A DNA stretch of 64,000 nt from Candidatus Saccharibacteria bacterium UBA3723 (GTDB taxonomy: Bacteria > Patescibacteriota > Saccharimonadia > Saccharimonadales > Saccharimonadaceae), in contig DFHM01000007.1 in NCBI GenBank assembly GCA_002371895.1, forward strand, positions 12,099-76,098, read 5' to 3'. The stretch's first letter is position 1, and each line of letters starts with the position of its first letter. Positions 44,918-54,405 of the stretch are shown here, piece by piece. The position numbers were made by a program, and so were the translations under genes. Under the pieces are notes generated by a model. That model did no database searches. It was given only the letters and a program-made list of their open reading frames with translations, and was not told where the DNA came from.

Positions 44918-45424
44918 ATGGCTAATAACAAAACTCTCGAACAGCTTATCCAGGAACAGAAGGCTTTCTCTGCCAACGTCGGCAAGCGTGTCAACGCGCA
45001 CACCGATAAGAAGGCTCAGGAGGTCAAGACCTTTGTCGCTGCCGCCGGCGGTCGTGCCAACAAGCACACTACCAAGGAGGCAGAAGCTACGCGCAAGCGC
45101 AGCGACGACAACCATGCCGAGACTCGCCGCCACAGCGACGAGAACCATGCTGAGACCCGCCGCAGGATCGCCGCCCTTGAAGAGCGCGTGACTCCTGGTC
45201 AGGTGATCGTCGGCATCATCCTCGGCATCATCGCGGCCATTGCTCTTTGGCTGGCTGAACACGACGTTATCGTGAAGCCGACTGCGTTCGACGCGGCTGG
45301 CAACGTTACGGCGTACGGAACCGATGTCTTCATGGTGGCTCTGTTGGCTATCGTGCTTGGCATCTTCGTTTTCTTCGTGGTGACTTGGCTTATCGGAGCA
45401 ATCCGTAAGGCCATGAACCGCTAA
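44918..45424 (+). CDS. Coiled-coil, two-helix membrane protein of the cassette
   Basis: A 168-aa protein. The first 95 residues are charged and helical, with an 11-residue tandem repeat xSD(D/E)NHAETRR, then IAALEERV. Two membrane helices follow (about residues 97-116 and 141-165). No family is recognised. ATG 44918 has AGGTG seven bases upstream; a GTG at 44909 in frame is an alternative. Codons are GC-rich (GCC, AAG, CGC, GAC), unlike the surrounding genes. Confidence 0.7.
   Translation: MANNKTLEQLIQEQKAFSANVGKRVNAHTDKKAQEVKTFVAAAGGRANKHTTKEAEATRKRSDDNHAETRRHSDENHAETRRRIAALEERVTPGQVIVGIILGIIAAIALWLAEHDVIVKPTAFDAAGNVTAYGTDVFMVALLAIVLGIFVFFVVTWLIGAIRKAMNR
45098..45163 (+). repeat. Two 33-bp tandem repeats encoding the 11-residue repeat
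   Basis: Units 45098-45130 and 45131-45163 encode RSDDNHAETRR and HSDENHAETRR and are near-identical at DNA level. Confidence 0.8.
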
Positions 45425-45457
45425 TCTGTGCCGTCATATAGAAAGGAAGGTGATAAT

Positions 45458-46648
45458 ATGACGAACAAGGCATTCAGGAGGGGAGCGCTCATTTCCGCAG
45501 TGCTTCTTATCCTCGCAATTTGTGTTTGCGTGCCTAGTGTCCGTTCTAACATCGCTCACCTGGCTTATGCAGCACAGGATCGAGTTGTTAGGTACTTCAA
45601 TAACGAAGTACAGGACGATGGGATTGCAAACAACAACTACAACTTTGGTCCGGACCGCAAGGCTCAGGCCGATAAAGCTGTAGCTGACGGAAAGGCCCAG
45701 ACCGTACAGGAATGGGTCGCAACCAATAACGGTGAAGGGGACTTCTTCTACTCCATCAGTGTCGACCCTGCGCTCTGCGCGGCAGTTGCACTCCATATGG
45801 ATGAGAGCTTGGAGCTTCCCGAAACCATTCTCGTTGACGAGCAGAACGTGCTTATCGGTCAGCGTGCCGATCAGGCGCATCTGCACTTCTTGAAGGACCA
45901 GAAATACTGGGACAGAGCTCAGGAGCTCATCAAGAAGTATCTTACCTCTGGTGAGATTCGCATCGAGCACCTTAGCAACTACACCTCTGCTATGTATATG
46001 TGGAACAACGGACTTGAGGGCAACAAGCCTTCTGTAATCGTTCGTAACACCACTAATGCTGGCGGAGACATGGTCGTGTTTGACCTCGGCAAGCCGGGAA
46101 TCGTCAAGTTCAGACTTCAATGTGGTTACCAACCCATTGACATTCCTTATTGGCCTACTCCCGACAAGCCTCCGGTACCGGACAATCCGGAGCCGGACGA
46201 GCCCGAACCCGACGAGCCTACTCTTGAGCCTAAGGACCGCGACGCGGGACCTCAGGCACAGGGTGAAGGTCAGCCTGGTTATGAGGACTTCGGTGGCGGA
46301 CAGAACCACGACAACGACACTACTCAGACTGACGAACCGCAGAGCCCGAGCACTTACACTCCGCCTGCAGCTCCGACTGAGGACAAGTCTAGTCGTCCTG
46401 CCAATACCACGTCCGACGGCAAGCCTGATGGTTCTAGCGGTACCCAGAGCGGTTCCCGCACAGTCGATACCGACAACGGCAAGACTGAGAGCCACGGTGG
46501 TCAAGACTACAATGTAGTTGCCGGTGATGGTCAGAATCATACTGACCTGAACCAAGTCCAGGAAACTCACAGTAGCGATACTGTTGAGCCCGCTGTCAAG
46601 GATGACGGAGTCAACCAGGGCGACCTGGATCCTGACGACGTCGAATGA
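45458..46648 (+). CDS. Exported, Pro/Asp-rich low-complexity protein of the cassette
   Basis: ATG 45458 follows AAAGGAAGGTG. A membrane or signal helix lies at about residues 9-25. A globular region of about 190 residues (VQEWVATNNGEGDFFYSISV and after) precedes a PEPDEPEPDEP spacer and a Gly/Asn/Gln/Thr-rich tail with no sorting motif. It is probably secreted or anchored by its N-terminal helix. Proline codons are almost only CCT, CCG and CCC, whereas native Pro-rich genes such as the 12.9 kb gene use CCA. No family is recognised. Confidence 0.7.
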   Translation: MTNKAFRRGALISAVLLILAICVCVPSVRSNIAHLAYAAQDRVVRYFNNEVQDDGIANNNYNFGPDRKAQADKAVADGKAQTVQEWVATNNGEGDFFYSISVDPALCAAVALHMDESLELPETILVDEQNVLIGQRADQAHLHFLKDQKYWDRAQELIKKYLTSGEIRIEHLSNYTSAMYMWNNGLEGNKPSVIVRNTTNAGGDMVVFDLGKPGIVKFRLQCGYQPIDIPYWPTPDKPPVPDNPEPDEPEPDEPTLEPKDRDAGPQAQGEGQPGYEDFGGGQNHDNDTTQTDEPQSPSTYTPPAAPTEDKSSRPANTTSDGKPDGSSGTQSGSRTVDTDNGKTESHGGQDYNVVAGDGQNHTDLNQVQETHSSDTVEPAVKDDGVNQGDLDPDDVE

Positions 46649-46867
46649 CGCGACCACCTTCTTCCGCGCGGGCCTAAAACCCGAGCACCTTAAAGGAGAG
46701 CTGATCCCGCAAGGGTGAAGTAATCTCGGGGAGGGGCGATATTTGCCCCTCCCAACTTCCTTGTATTATACTTAGTAATGATCTGGTTTGTAGACGATTA
46801 ACAATGCGGCTAGAGAGATTAAACAAACATTCTTAGAACTAATAACTAAGAAAGGAATTTATAATCC
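46649..46867 (+). promoter_or_regulatory. Intergenic region between the cassette and the LPKTG gene
   Basis: GGGAGGGGC / GCCCCTCCC (46729-46753) is a strong hairpin without a T run that probably ends the cassette. TATTAT lies near 46765-46770. A CTTAG / CTAAG hairpin precedes the ribosome-binding site AAAGGAA of the next gene. The exact promoter is uncertain. Confidence 0.4.
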
Positions 46868-48982
46868 ATGAATAAAATCGCTAAGACTAGCCTTGGCATT
46901 GCAGCCGTTGCTGCTATTGCTGGTGCTGGTGCCTACATGGCCTTCGCATGGGGTCCATCTCGTACTACATATACGATGGATAAGCCAGCTGACCACGTAG
47001 TCTTCAACTCTATTACTGACAACAACAAAGAGGTCGGTGATGAGCGCTATTTCGTAAGTGCTTCTGAATACACCGGCGACGCTTCCAAGAACTATTGGAG
47101 CGACAAAACTCAGGTTGAGAACGGTAAGGAATACGTTGTTCGTATGTATGTACACAACAACGCAGCTTCCAACCTCAACTTAACTGCTGAGAACGTACGT
47201 GCATACGTCGTTCTTCCAACTGACACTGCTACTTCTATTACTGTAAGTGGTAAGGTCTACTCCTCAAATGCAAACCCAACCACTGTTTGGGATGAAACAA
47301 CTTTTACCTCTAAGAATGGTGAAAAGTTCAATCTCGCTTATGTAGATGGTACTGCAAAGTATTACAACACCAAAGATGGTAAACTCCGCACCTTCAACCT
47401 AAACGCTTCCAACCTTTTGACAAACAAGGGTGAACTCCTTGGTTATGACAAAATGGATGGTAAGATCCCTGGTTGTAGCCAATACTCTGGTTATTTAACT
47501 TTCCATGTAAAAGCTCAATTTGCTGAAAAACCAGCTATTGAAGTTTCCAAGGAAGTTAAGATTCTTGGCTCTGACACCTGGAGCGAAGAAGTTAAAGCAA
47601 AATCTGGCGACACTGTTCGCTATCGCATTCACGTAAAGAACTCTGGTAATACTACCCTCAAGAACATCGTTGTACGCGATATTCTTCCTACTGGCTTAAC
47701 TTATGTTAAGGGCACTACTACTATCGTTAACACTGCACATCCAAAGGGCGTAGCCCTCAGCGATGGCATCGTTACCGACAAGGGTATTAACCTCGGTGAT
47801 TATGCAGCTGGCGCAGGTGCTTGGTTATACTTCAACGCAACTGTTGACAGCTCCGTAAGTGAAAAATGTACTAACACTCTTCTCCGCAACGTAATTCAAG
47901 CTTCCGCTGGCACCACCACTGGTACCAAGGAAGACACCGCTGACGTTCTCGTCGACGGCAAGACCTGTACTGAAGGTTTCAAGATCGACAAGATGGTTAA
48001 GCTCCCAAGCGAAACCGAATGGCATGAAACCGTAAAAGCAGAAGGTGGTTCCAAAGTTGACTACCGTATCCGCTTTACCAACACTGGTAACGTTGCTTTG
48101 AACAATGTTGTTATTACTGATACTCTTCCAGAACACATGAGCTATCTCACTGGTAGCACCAAGCTTGATGGTAAGGCCGTTTCTGACGGTGTTATCTCCA
48201 AGAGTGGTCTCAATATCGGTAGCGTAGCTGCTGGTAAGACTGTTTCCTTAACCTTCCAGGTACTCGTATCTGAAACTCTTAAGGGTAAATGTGAAGATTC
48301 TACCCTCACCAACACTGTTAAGGGTACTTACAACAAAGACGAAAAGACCGCAAAGACTGATACCGCAGTCGTAAAGATTGATGGCAAGGTTTGTGAAGAA
48401 GACAAGCCAGGCTTCAAGATCGACAAGATGGTTCAGCTTGACGGTGGCAAAGAATGGTCTGAGACCGTTACTGCTAAGGCCGGCGACAAAGTTCGCTTCC
48501 GCATTCAATTCAAGAACACCGGTAACACTACTCTCAAGAACGTAATCGTTCGCGATAACCTTCCAGAAGGTATGACCTATGTAAAGGGCAGCACTGTTCT
48601 CTACAACAAGGCAAACACCAATGGTAAGACTCTTGCTGACGGTATCGTATCCAAGAGTGGCATCAATATCGGTAGCTACGACAAGGGCACTGAAGCAACT
48701 ATTTACTTCTATGCAACTGTCAACACTTCCTTGAAAGATAATTGTGAAGATACAACTCTCACTAACGTAGTAGATGGTTGGTACAACAACGATACAAAGA
48801 CCACTGAGTCTGATACCGCTGATACCAAGGTTGAAGGTAAAGTCTGTGAAGACGAACCTGAAGAACCAACCCCAACCCCAGAATTACCAAAGACTGGTCC
48901 AGTCTCCGTAATTAGCGGTCTAGTTGGCGCAGCAAGCGTCGCAACCGCTGCAGGTTACTACATTATCAGCCGCAAAAAATAA
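46868..48982 (+). CDS. LPKTG-anchored surface protein with three DUF11-type repeats
   Basis: A signal-anchor start (SLGIAAVAAIAGAGAYMAFA) is followed by an N-terminal domain of about 200 residues, then three similar DUF11-type beta domains of about 140-150 residues. Each has a start like FKIDKMVxL and NTGNxxLxNVVxxDxLPxGMxY. A short Pro/Glu/Thr spacer leads to LPKTG, a hydrophobic helix and RKK. This is a sortase substrate held on the cell wall. Strong GGT/AAC/AAG codon bias suggests high expression. Confidence 0.88.
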   Translation: MNKIAKTSLGIAAVAAIAGAGAYMAFAWGPSRTTYTMDKPADHVVFNSITDNNKEVGDERYFVSASEYTGDASKNYWSDKTQVENGKEYVVRMYVHNNAASNLNLTAENVRAYVVLPTDTATSITVSGKVYSSNANPTTVWDETTFTSKNGEKFNLAYVDGTAKYYNTKDGKLRTFNLNASNLLTNKGELLGYDKMDGKIPGCSQYSGYLTFHVKAQFAEKPAIEVSKEVKILGSDTWSEEVKAKSGDTVRYRIHVKNSGNTTLKNIVVRDILPTGLTYVKGTTTIVNTAHPKGVALSDGIVTDKGINLGDYAAGAGAWLYFNATVDSSVSEKCTNTLLRNVIQASAGTTTGTKEDTADVLVDGKTCTEGFKIDKMVKLPSETEWHETVKAEGGSKVDYRIRFTNTGNVALNNVVITDTLPEHMSYLTGSTKLDGKAVSDGVISKSGLNIGSVAAGKTVSLTFQVLVSETLKGKCEDSTLTNTVKGTYNKDEKTAKTDTAVVKIDGKVCEEDKPGFKIDKMVQLDGGKEWSETVTAKAGDKVRFRIQFKNTGNTTLKNVIVRDNLPEGMTYVKGSTVLYNKANTNGKTLADGIVSKSGINIGSYDKGTEATIYFYATVNTSLKDNCEDTTLTNVVDGWYNNDTKTTESDTADTKVEGKVCEDEPEEPTPTPELPKTGPVSVISGLVGAASVATAAGYYIISRKK

Positions 48983-49037
48983 GTTGACCGCCTAGTATAG
49001 AGCTTCCCAAAGCTTTAAGCGAGACGGGAAACAATTC

Positions 49038-49073
49038 AAAAAGGCCTCTGGAGAAATCCGGAGGCCTTTTTTG
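49038..49073 (+). terminator. Terminator of the LPKTG gene
   Basis: An AAAAAGGCCTC / GAGGCCTTTTTT stem with an inner GGA / TCC extension and T tail. Confidence 0.9.
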
Positions 49074-49111
49074 TTTCGCAATTACAATCCGCTTATGTTA
49101 TTATATAAAAT

Positions 49112-50230
49112 ATGAACGAGGGTGATAATTTGGGTGCGGCGAATGGTGGCGGCGCACCGCAAGGGAATAACACAAACAGTCAATCTTTTGACCCACCAAA
49201 AGAAGCAATAACTAGCACTCCGGAGCCAGAAGATTCCGGCAATATTCCAACCGTATCTACGGCCGGAGTTTCAAACAGTAGTAAATATTTTGGTGCACGC
49301 GGACGACGAAGTTCTCGTGGCCAATTCGCGGAGCAGCAAACAAACTATGCCGCCGCGCAAAACATCGCATCAAACCCTAACACCCCTCAATTCTTTAGTG
49401 ACGCCGTCATGGCGGATAATCCATACCCAACCGAACCACCAAAAAAGAGCAAGCTCCCGCTATTTGCTGGAATTGGCGTAGCTGTCATTCTACTAGTTGT
49501 AGTTATCGTTGTCGCTGTTATGCCGAAAGGCGGCGGTGGTGGTGGCGAAGATGGCAAGAAAACCGCTATGGAAACTACTTTTAATAGCGCCGACGTCACC
49601 AATATCAATAAGATGGAGTCGCTCTATAGGCAAATGATTAGGGAAGAAATCCGCGGTAGCGACCTTGCTGCGCAGGATTTTCATGAGGATATCGAAAAAG
49701 GCACCACCTCTTATAGGAACGTCCTTAATGCTATAAAAGACAAAGAAAAGCAGCTCAAGAAAGAAGACAAAGACGCCAAGATCGATGACATTATCACCAA
49801 AATGGAGAAGAATGTCGTAATATTTGAAGAAAACTACAAGCAATACGATGCATTCTTTAAGGCATTGGAAAACGAAAAAGAAGATACTATTAACGAAATC
49901 AGTGATGAATCTATTAAGAAGCTGGCTAAGAGCTACTATAACCACTACGTTTCATATCAAAAAACTCGTAAGGAATTTCGAAGTGCAGGCTGTAGAGGTG
50001 CTGAAACCGAGTTAAGTGCTAGTGAGCAGCAAATTTGTGACGCTTATGAGGATAAGCTAGACGAAGAAGAGACAGCTATGAAAAGCTCCACGTTAATGAA
50101 GAAATTATTCATTGGCGATGACGAAGGGACGATTAGCGATAATTATGTAAAAGATTCGATAACCGAAATCTATCTAAAAATAAGAAATAGCGGAGTCAAG
50201 AATGAAGACGAAAATAAAGAAAATTCTTAA
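49112..50230 (+). CDS. Single-helix protein paired with the VirB6-like gene
   Basis: A low-complexity N-terminus of about 110 residues (Asn, Gly, Ser, Pro) precedes one membrane helix (about 112-135), a glycine run (GGGGGG) and a helical external domain (about 230 residues, Lys/Glu-rich). No family is recognised. TATTAT at 49099-49104 ends 7 nt before ATG. It overlaps the VirB6-like gene by 29 nt, so the two are produced together and probably interact. Confidence 0.65.
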   Translation: MNEGDNLGAANGGGAPQGNNTNSQSFDPPKEAITSTPEPEDSGNIPTVSTAGVSNSSKYFGARGRRSSRGQFAEQQTNYAAAQNIASNPNTPQFFSDAVMADNPYPTEPPKKSKLPLFAGIGVAVILLVVVIVVAVMPKGGGGGGEDGKKTAMETTFNSADVTNINKMESLYRQMIREEIRGSDLAAQDFHEDIEKGTTSYRNVLNAIKDKEKQLKKEDKDAKIDDIITKMEKNVVIFEENYKQYDAFFKALENEKEDTINEISDESIKKLAKSYYNHYVSYQKTRKEFRSAGCRGAETELSASEQQICDAYEDKLDEEETAMKSSTLMKKLFIGDDEGTISDNYVKDSITEIYLKIRNSGVKNEDENKENS

Positions 50231-53200
50231 GGTTTTTAGGCCGCTACTACTTTCTGCGGTAATTGTGGCTAGCTCTATTGCTATTCCGATTAACGAGGCG
50301 CATGCGGCTACTATCCCTAATGGTATTGGTTCTGCGGAAATCAGCAAAATTCATAAAGACCTAGGTGATGAGGCTTGGGCTCAGCTCACCTGGCACATTC
50401 TCAAGAAGTGTGTAAAAGGTAGCTATGAAGAGCGCGATACTGACTTTGTGCCTAGCGAAATTCTTACAGATGATGACTTCTTTGACTATGCGCGCGGTCT
50501 TAAAGGCGTCGTTACGATGCCAACAGGCTATTATCTCGAGAACAAAGTCCAGGGAAATGGTGGTGATGATGGTGCAATTTATTGTCGCCAAGGCAATAAT
50601 AAGATCTTAACCATCGCAGCTGATGCGGCGGGTATTGATTATCGCCAGATTCTTTGCGACAATAATAACCCTGGTATTATGTATGACCGCGAAAAACCAT
50701 CACGTGGTTGTAACCCTTCATCTACGAAGGATGCCTACCAGTTCCATTCCGGCTGGAATTCCCACCTAGAAAAAGTTTGGAATCAAGTTAAAAGTGCCAA
50801 AGGCTGGGCGACTTCATGGGGCGATATAGGAAACTATGGTGGCGTCAATGGCTATGCTCTGTATGGCTACGAGGCAGGCTATAGGTGTGGTTCAAGTGCT
50901 GGCACCTTCCAGACGGAATCCGAAAAACCAAGCGGTTATTATATCAACCCTGCACTAAAGAACGTTGGTCAGGATGCGGGCAAATCGTATGAGTACTTTA
51001 CCGCAGATAATGATATTGAGTACGAATTCGTTAATCGTAGTGACATTTCAAACTGTTCGGATCTTATTACTCGCGCGAATTCAGATACGATTATTACGGC
51101 GTTCGTCGAAAAAGTCCTAGTTACTTTCAATGATCGCTGTAAGAACTTCTACCAAAACGAAATTGATACAAAGGGAGACAAAATCGCCGACGAGGCAAAG
51201 GATCAGTTTAATGGTCTAAAGAATGCTGACCAGGGCACATATCCATTCTTGGAAGACAAAGACGATCCGAAAGATCCAACGGATACTGAGGACAAGCAGT
51301 GTGTGACCATAGAAGGCATTCTACATCCAGAGCAGACAGACGATGATTCGTTTGCCGACGACGCTGCTGCTGATAATGAAACAAATGAGCCGAACTGTTA
51401 CACGAAGGCAGGTTCTCTTGGCTGGATTCTCTGTCCGCTCATCGATAGCTTAGGTACATTCATTCTTGAAAAATACGAGCAATGGATCGTCCCAGCATTG
51501 CAGATGGACGTGTCGCTATTTAGTGATAGCTCAGATAATGGTACCTTCCAGGCCTGGCAAATATTCCGAGATATAGCCAACGTTCTGTTTGTGATATTGT
51601 TCTTATTCGTTATCTTCTCTCAGCTCACTGGTGTAGGCATCGATAACTACGGCATCAAGAAGATTTTGCCAAAACTCATTGTTGGCGCAATCTTAATCAA
51701 CTTGTCGTACATTATTTGCCAGCTCTCTATCGACGTATTTAACATTATGGGACGCGGTATTGGATCGCTCTTTAAGGGCATTTCCGATCAGCTCGGCACG
51801 ATAAGCTCGCTCCAGGTAGATAACGTTACTGCACCAAGCAGCGCATGGGAGAGCTTCCTGAGCTCCGGCTGGAATACTGTATTAATCGTGATTGTAGGTG
51901 CGCTTGGCGTTGCTGCCGTATTGTCGCAGGGTCTAGCAATCATTATTCCAGTGCTATTGCTCTTCATCAGTATTGCATTCTCTATATTTACGCTCATTGC
52001 AATCCTTGGTATTCGCCAGGCTGCCGCCGTTCTTCTCGTCGCAGTTTCGCCATTAGCATTCGCATGCTATATGCTACCTAATACGAAACCTATCTTCGAT
52101 AAGTGGTTCAACTTCTTCAAGGGCTTGCTCATGGCATTCCCAGTCTGTAGCGCATTGATTTATGGTGGCGATATGGCTGGTAAGATTCTATTGACTGCTG
52201 CCGGTCAGAACACTTGGGTAATCATCTCTGCGGCCGTAGTAAGTGTCGCTCCAATCTTCTTCATTCCAAAGGTAATTACTGGCTCGCTCGGTGCTATTAG
52301 CGGTGCAGTTGCCAGATTCGGTGGCGGACTTGGCCACGGCGCAAAGAGATTTGCTGGCGGCCGTCTAAGCAACAGCTTCCTCGGTGATCGCGCTCGCTAT
52401 AACCAACAGATGCGCCAACAGAAGACTATGGCTCGCATCGGCGACTACAACGCCACACGCGGTCGTAAACTTGTTGATAAATACAATAAGAAGGGCTTAA
52501 GTCCATCCAATATGAACTCTCGTCAGCGCAGGGCATACAACAGCGCTATGGGCGCAGTAAATGCAAGAAACCAAGAGATGGAGAACGCATACGCAAGCGA
52601 CTTCGCAGCAAAGAGTGATGACGACATCCAGAGAGAGCTTGTCGATGCCGCAAAAAGCGGTAAGCTCGATGAGAATATGCTTACTGCCGGTCTGGGCTCC
52701 ATTAATGATAATGATCAGCTCACCCAAACGCTTAATGCACTCAATGGCACGGAAGCTGGTAAGAAGATGCTCGAATCTGCGACTGCTCAGCAGCGTCTAG
52801 CCGGTGTATTCCGTGGTAAAGACGATGTCATTAACCAAAGCATTGGTAAATTAATGGCCCAAGGTAAGACCTACGAACAAATGAAGGCTGATGGCTCGTT
52901 GGCTGCGAAGGTTCAGGGTGCCGGCGTAGATGCCATGAAGGGTATTAATAAGGACGCATTCAAGATTGAAGGTGCAGCAGACTTGTTTAGCGATGAACAG
53001 CTTCGTGCTGCAGCAGCAGCCGGCTATACCGGTAAGACTGCAGAAGAGTTCAGCAAGATGATGGAAGGCGTCTCTTCGGACAGAAAAGAAAATATCGTAT
53101 CTGGTATGACCGCAGAACAGGTCGCATCTCTATCGCAGAGCTCGCTCGATTCTCTCGGCGGTGCAGAAACCGTCAAGGCCAAGGCGGAAGATGCAATCAA

Positions 53201-53579
53201 TACGCTCAATTCTGCAGATGGACAGAATCTACGTACGAAGATGGATGGCAACGTCATGAACCAGCTTGGTATTAAGAGTGGCAATGGTGGCGACGCTGCA
53301 TCTGGTGGTAGTGGTCCAGCTCCATCTGGCAACAATGGTGGTGGTACTGGTGGTGGCGCACCATCTAGCGGCGGCTCCAATCCTCCAGCAAAGCCTGTCG
53401 TAGCAAAAGTTGAAGGGAAGGCTGGTACGGTCAATATCCGCGAGGGTGATCGTCCAGGCGAGTACAAGACTGATTCCGGCATCATACTAGGTGGCGGTAC
53501 AGTAGATAACATTCGCCACAATAATAACGGCGGAAATAATGGCGGTAGTTCCGATGGCGGCATAATAATAGCCCACTAA
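50202..53579 (+). CDS. VirB6/TrbL-like membrane protein with large exported N-terminal domain
   Basis: A signal peptide (cleavage near AHA, residue 35) precedes an external domain of about 380 residues with several cysteines. Six to eight membrane helices lie at about residues 450-700, in the style of VirB6/TrbL channel proteins (VLFVILFLFVIFSQL, then IRQAAAVLLVAVSPLAFACYM). A cytoplasmic tail of about 400 residues is polar and ends in Gly/Ser/Asn-rich sequence. It suggests a type IV secretion-like or DNA/protein export system; no ATPases of such a system are in the window. Confidence 0.68.
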   Translation: MKTKIKKILKVFRPLLLSAVIVASSIAIPINEAHAATIPNGIGSAEISKIHKDLGDEAWAQLTWHILKKCVKGSYEERDTDFVPSEILTDDDFFDYARGLKGVVTMPTGYYLENKVQGNGGDDGAIYCRQGNNKILTIAADAAGIDYRQILCDNNNPGIMYDREKPSRGCNPSSTKDAYQFHSGWNSHLEKVWNQVKSAKGWATSWGDIGNYGGVNGYALYGYEAGYRCGSSAGTFQTESEKPSGYYINPALKNVGQDAGKSYEYFTADNDIEYEFVNRSDISNCSDLITRANSDTIITAFVEKVLVTFNDRCKNFYQNEIDTKGDKIADEAKDQFNGLKNADQGTYPFLEDKDDPKDPTDTEDKQCVTIEGILHPEQTDDDSFADDAAADNETNEPNCYTKAGSLGWILCPLIDSLGTFILEKYEQWIVPALQMDVSLFSDSSDNGTFQAWQIFRDIANVLFVILFLFVIFSQLTGVGIDNYGIKKILPKLIVGAILINLSYIICQLSIDVFNIMGRGIGSLFKGISDQLGTISSLQVDNVTAPSSAWESFLSSGWNTVLIVIVGALGVAAVLSQGLAIIIPVLLLFISIAFSIFTLIAILGIRQAAAVLLVAVSPLAFACYMLPNTKPIFDKWFNFFKGLLMAFPVCSALIYGGDMAGKILLTAAGQNTWVIISAAVVSVAPIFFIPKVITGSLGAISGAVARFGGGLGHGAKRFAGGRLSNSFLGDRARYNQQMRQQKTMARIGDYNATRGRKLVDKYNKKGLSPSNMNSRQRRAYNSAMGAVNARNQEMENAYASDFAAKSDDDIQRELVDAAKSGKLDENMLTAGLGSINDNDQLTQTLNALNGTEAGKKMLESATAQQRLAGVFRGKDDVINQSIGKLMAQGKTYEQMKADGSLAAKVQGAGVDAMKGINKDAFKIEGAADLFSDEQLRAAAAAGYTGKTAEEFSKMMEGVSSDRKENIVSGMTAEQVASLSQSSLDSLGGAETVKAKAEDAINTLNSADGQNLRTKMDGNVMNQLGIKSGNGGDAASGGSGPAPSGNNGGGTGGGAPSSGGSNPPAKPVVAKVEGKAGTVNIREGDRPGEYKTDSGIILGGGTVDNIRHNNNGGNNGGSSDGGIIIAH

Positions 53580-53606
53580 AAAATCCCCCCGAAAGGGGGA
53601 TTTTTG
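53578..53606. terminator. Bidirectional terminator between the VirB6-like gene and folD
   Basis: An AAAAATCCCCC / GGGGGATTTTT stem with a GAAA-type loop between convergent genes. Confidence 0.9.
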
Positions 53607-53625
53607 TTGCTTCGAGATTTTATTA

Positions 53626-54405
53626 TTATTTCTTCATTGCGGCTTGTAATACATGCTCAAATAGCATACATACGGTGAGTGGGCCAACTCCGCCAATCTT
53701 TGGCGTAATTGTGAGGTCGTCACGCTCGCGTACAGCTTCATCGAGATCGCCCTTAATTACACCACCTTCCGAGGCAGTGCCGGCATCTACGACTACGCAG
53801 CCATATTTAATCATCTCAGTCTTAATTAGGCCAGGTACGCCGGTAGCTGTCACGACAACGTCATAATCGGCAAGCTTATTCAAATCGTCGCCTTTATGAA
53901 ATACCGTGACATCGTAATTGCTTTCTTGCCACATCTTTTCAAGCGGCGCACCGACTAATTTACCGCGTCCAACAATCGCAAGCTTCTTTTCTTGCAAATC
54001 TACGCCATAGCTAGTGAGTAGCCAATGAATCGCCATTGCAGTGGCAGTATCGGTCTCGCCGCGCAAACCATCCACGTCTTTCTCCAGTGGAATGAGATCC
54101 AAAATATTCATACTACAATCCTTCAGCGGAAGCTGCACGATGATACCGGTGACATTCTCATCGTCTGCGGCCGTGCGTAGTTTTTCTTCTGCGTCACTAG
54201 CGGAGATTCTGATTACCTCTACGCCAATGCCAATATCGTCACCATATTGTTGCTTTAGAGACATGTATTTGGCGATTACTGGCGAATCGTTATCATAGAA
54301 AATTGCGAGTTTCGGGAATATTTTTCTGGCGCGTAATTGGCGAACTTGTTTCGCCTGGCGTTCTTTTACGTAACCAGCAAGCTCTCGCCCATTTAATTCT
54401 TTCAT
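53626..54405 (-). CDS. folD: Methylenetetrahydrofolate dehydrogenase / cyclohydrolase
   Basis: FolD interconverts 5,10-methylene- and 10-formyl-tetrahydrofolate. YMSLKQQYGDDIGI carries the catalytic Lys, GIIVQLPLKD and KIGGVGPLTVCML are family motifs, and VGRGKLVGAP is the dinucleotide loop. The length of 259 aa is a little short (usual about 285). It overlaps murB by 4 nt. Confidence 0.93.
   Translation of the reverse strand: MKELNGRELAGYVKERQAKQVRQLRARKIFPKLAIFYDNDSPVIAKYMSLKQQYGDDIGIGVEVIRISASDAEEKLRTAADDENVTGIIVQLPLKDCSMNILDLIPLEKDVDGLRGETDTATAMAIHWLLTSYGVDLQEKKLAIVGRGKLVGAPLEKMWQESNYDVTVFHKGDDLNKLADYDVVVTATGVPGLIKTEMIKYGCVVVDAGTASEGGVIKGDLDEAVRERDDLTITPKIGGVGPLTVCMLFEHVLQAAMKK

Noticed and set aside
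45434..46657. 407-codon open frame antisense to the exported Pro/Asp-rich gene
   Set aside because: It is a shadow of GC-rich low-complexity codons. The plus-strand frame has a ribosome-binding site, a signal helix and a coherent domain order; the antisense translation is a featureless Val/Leu/Arg-rich string.
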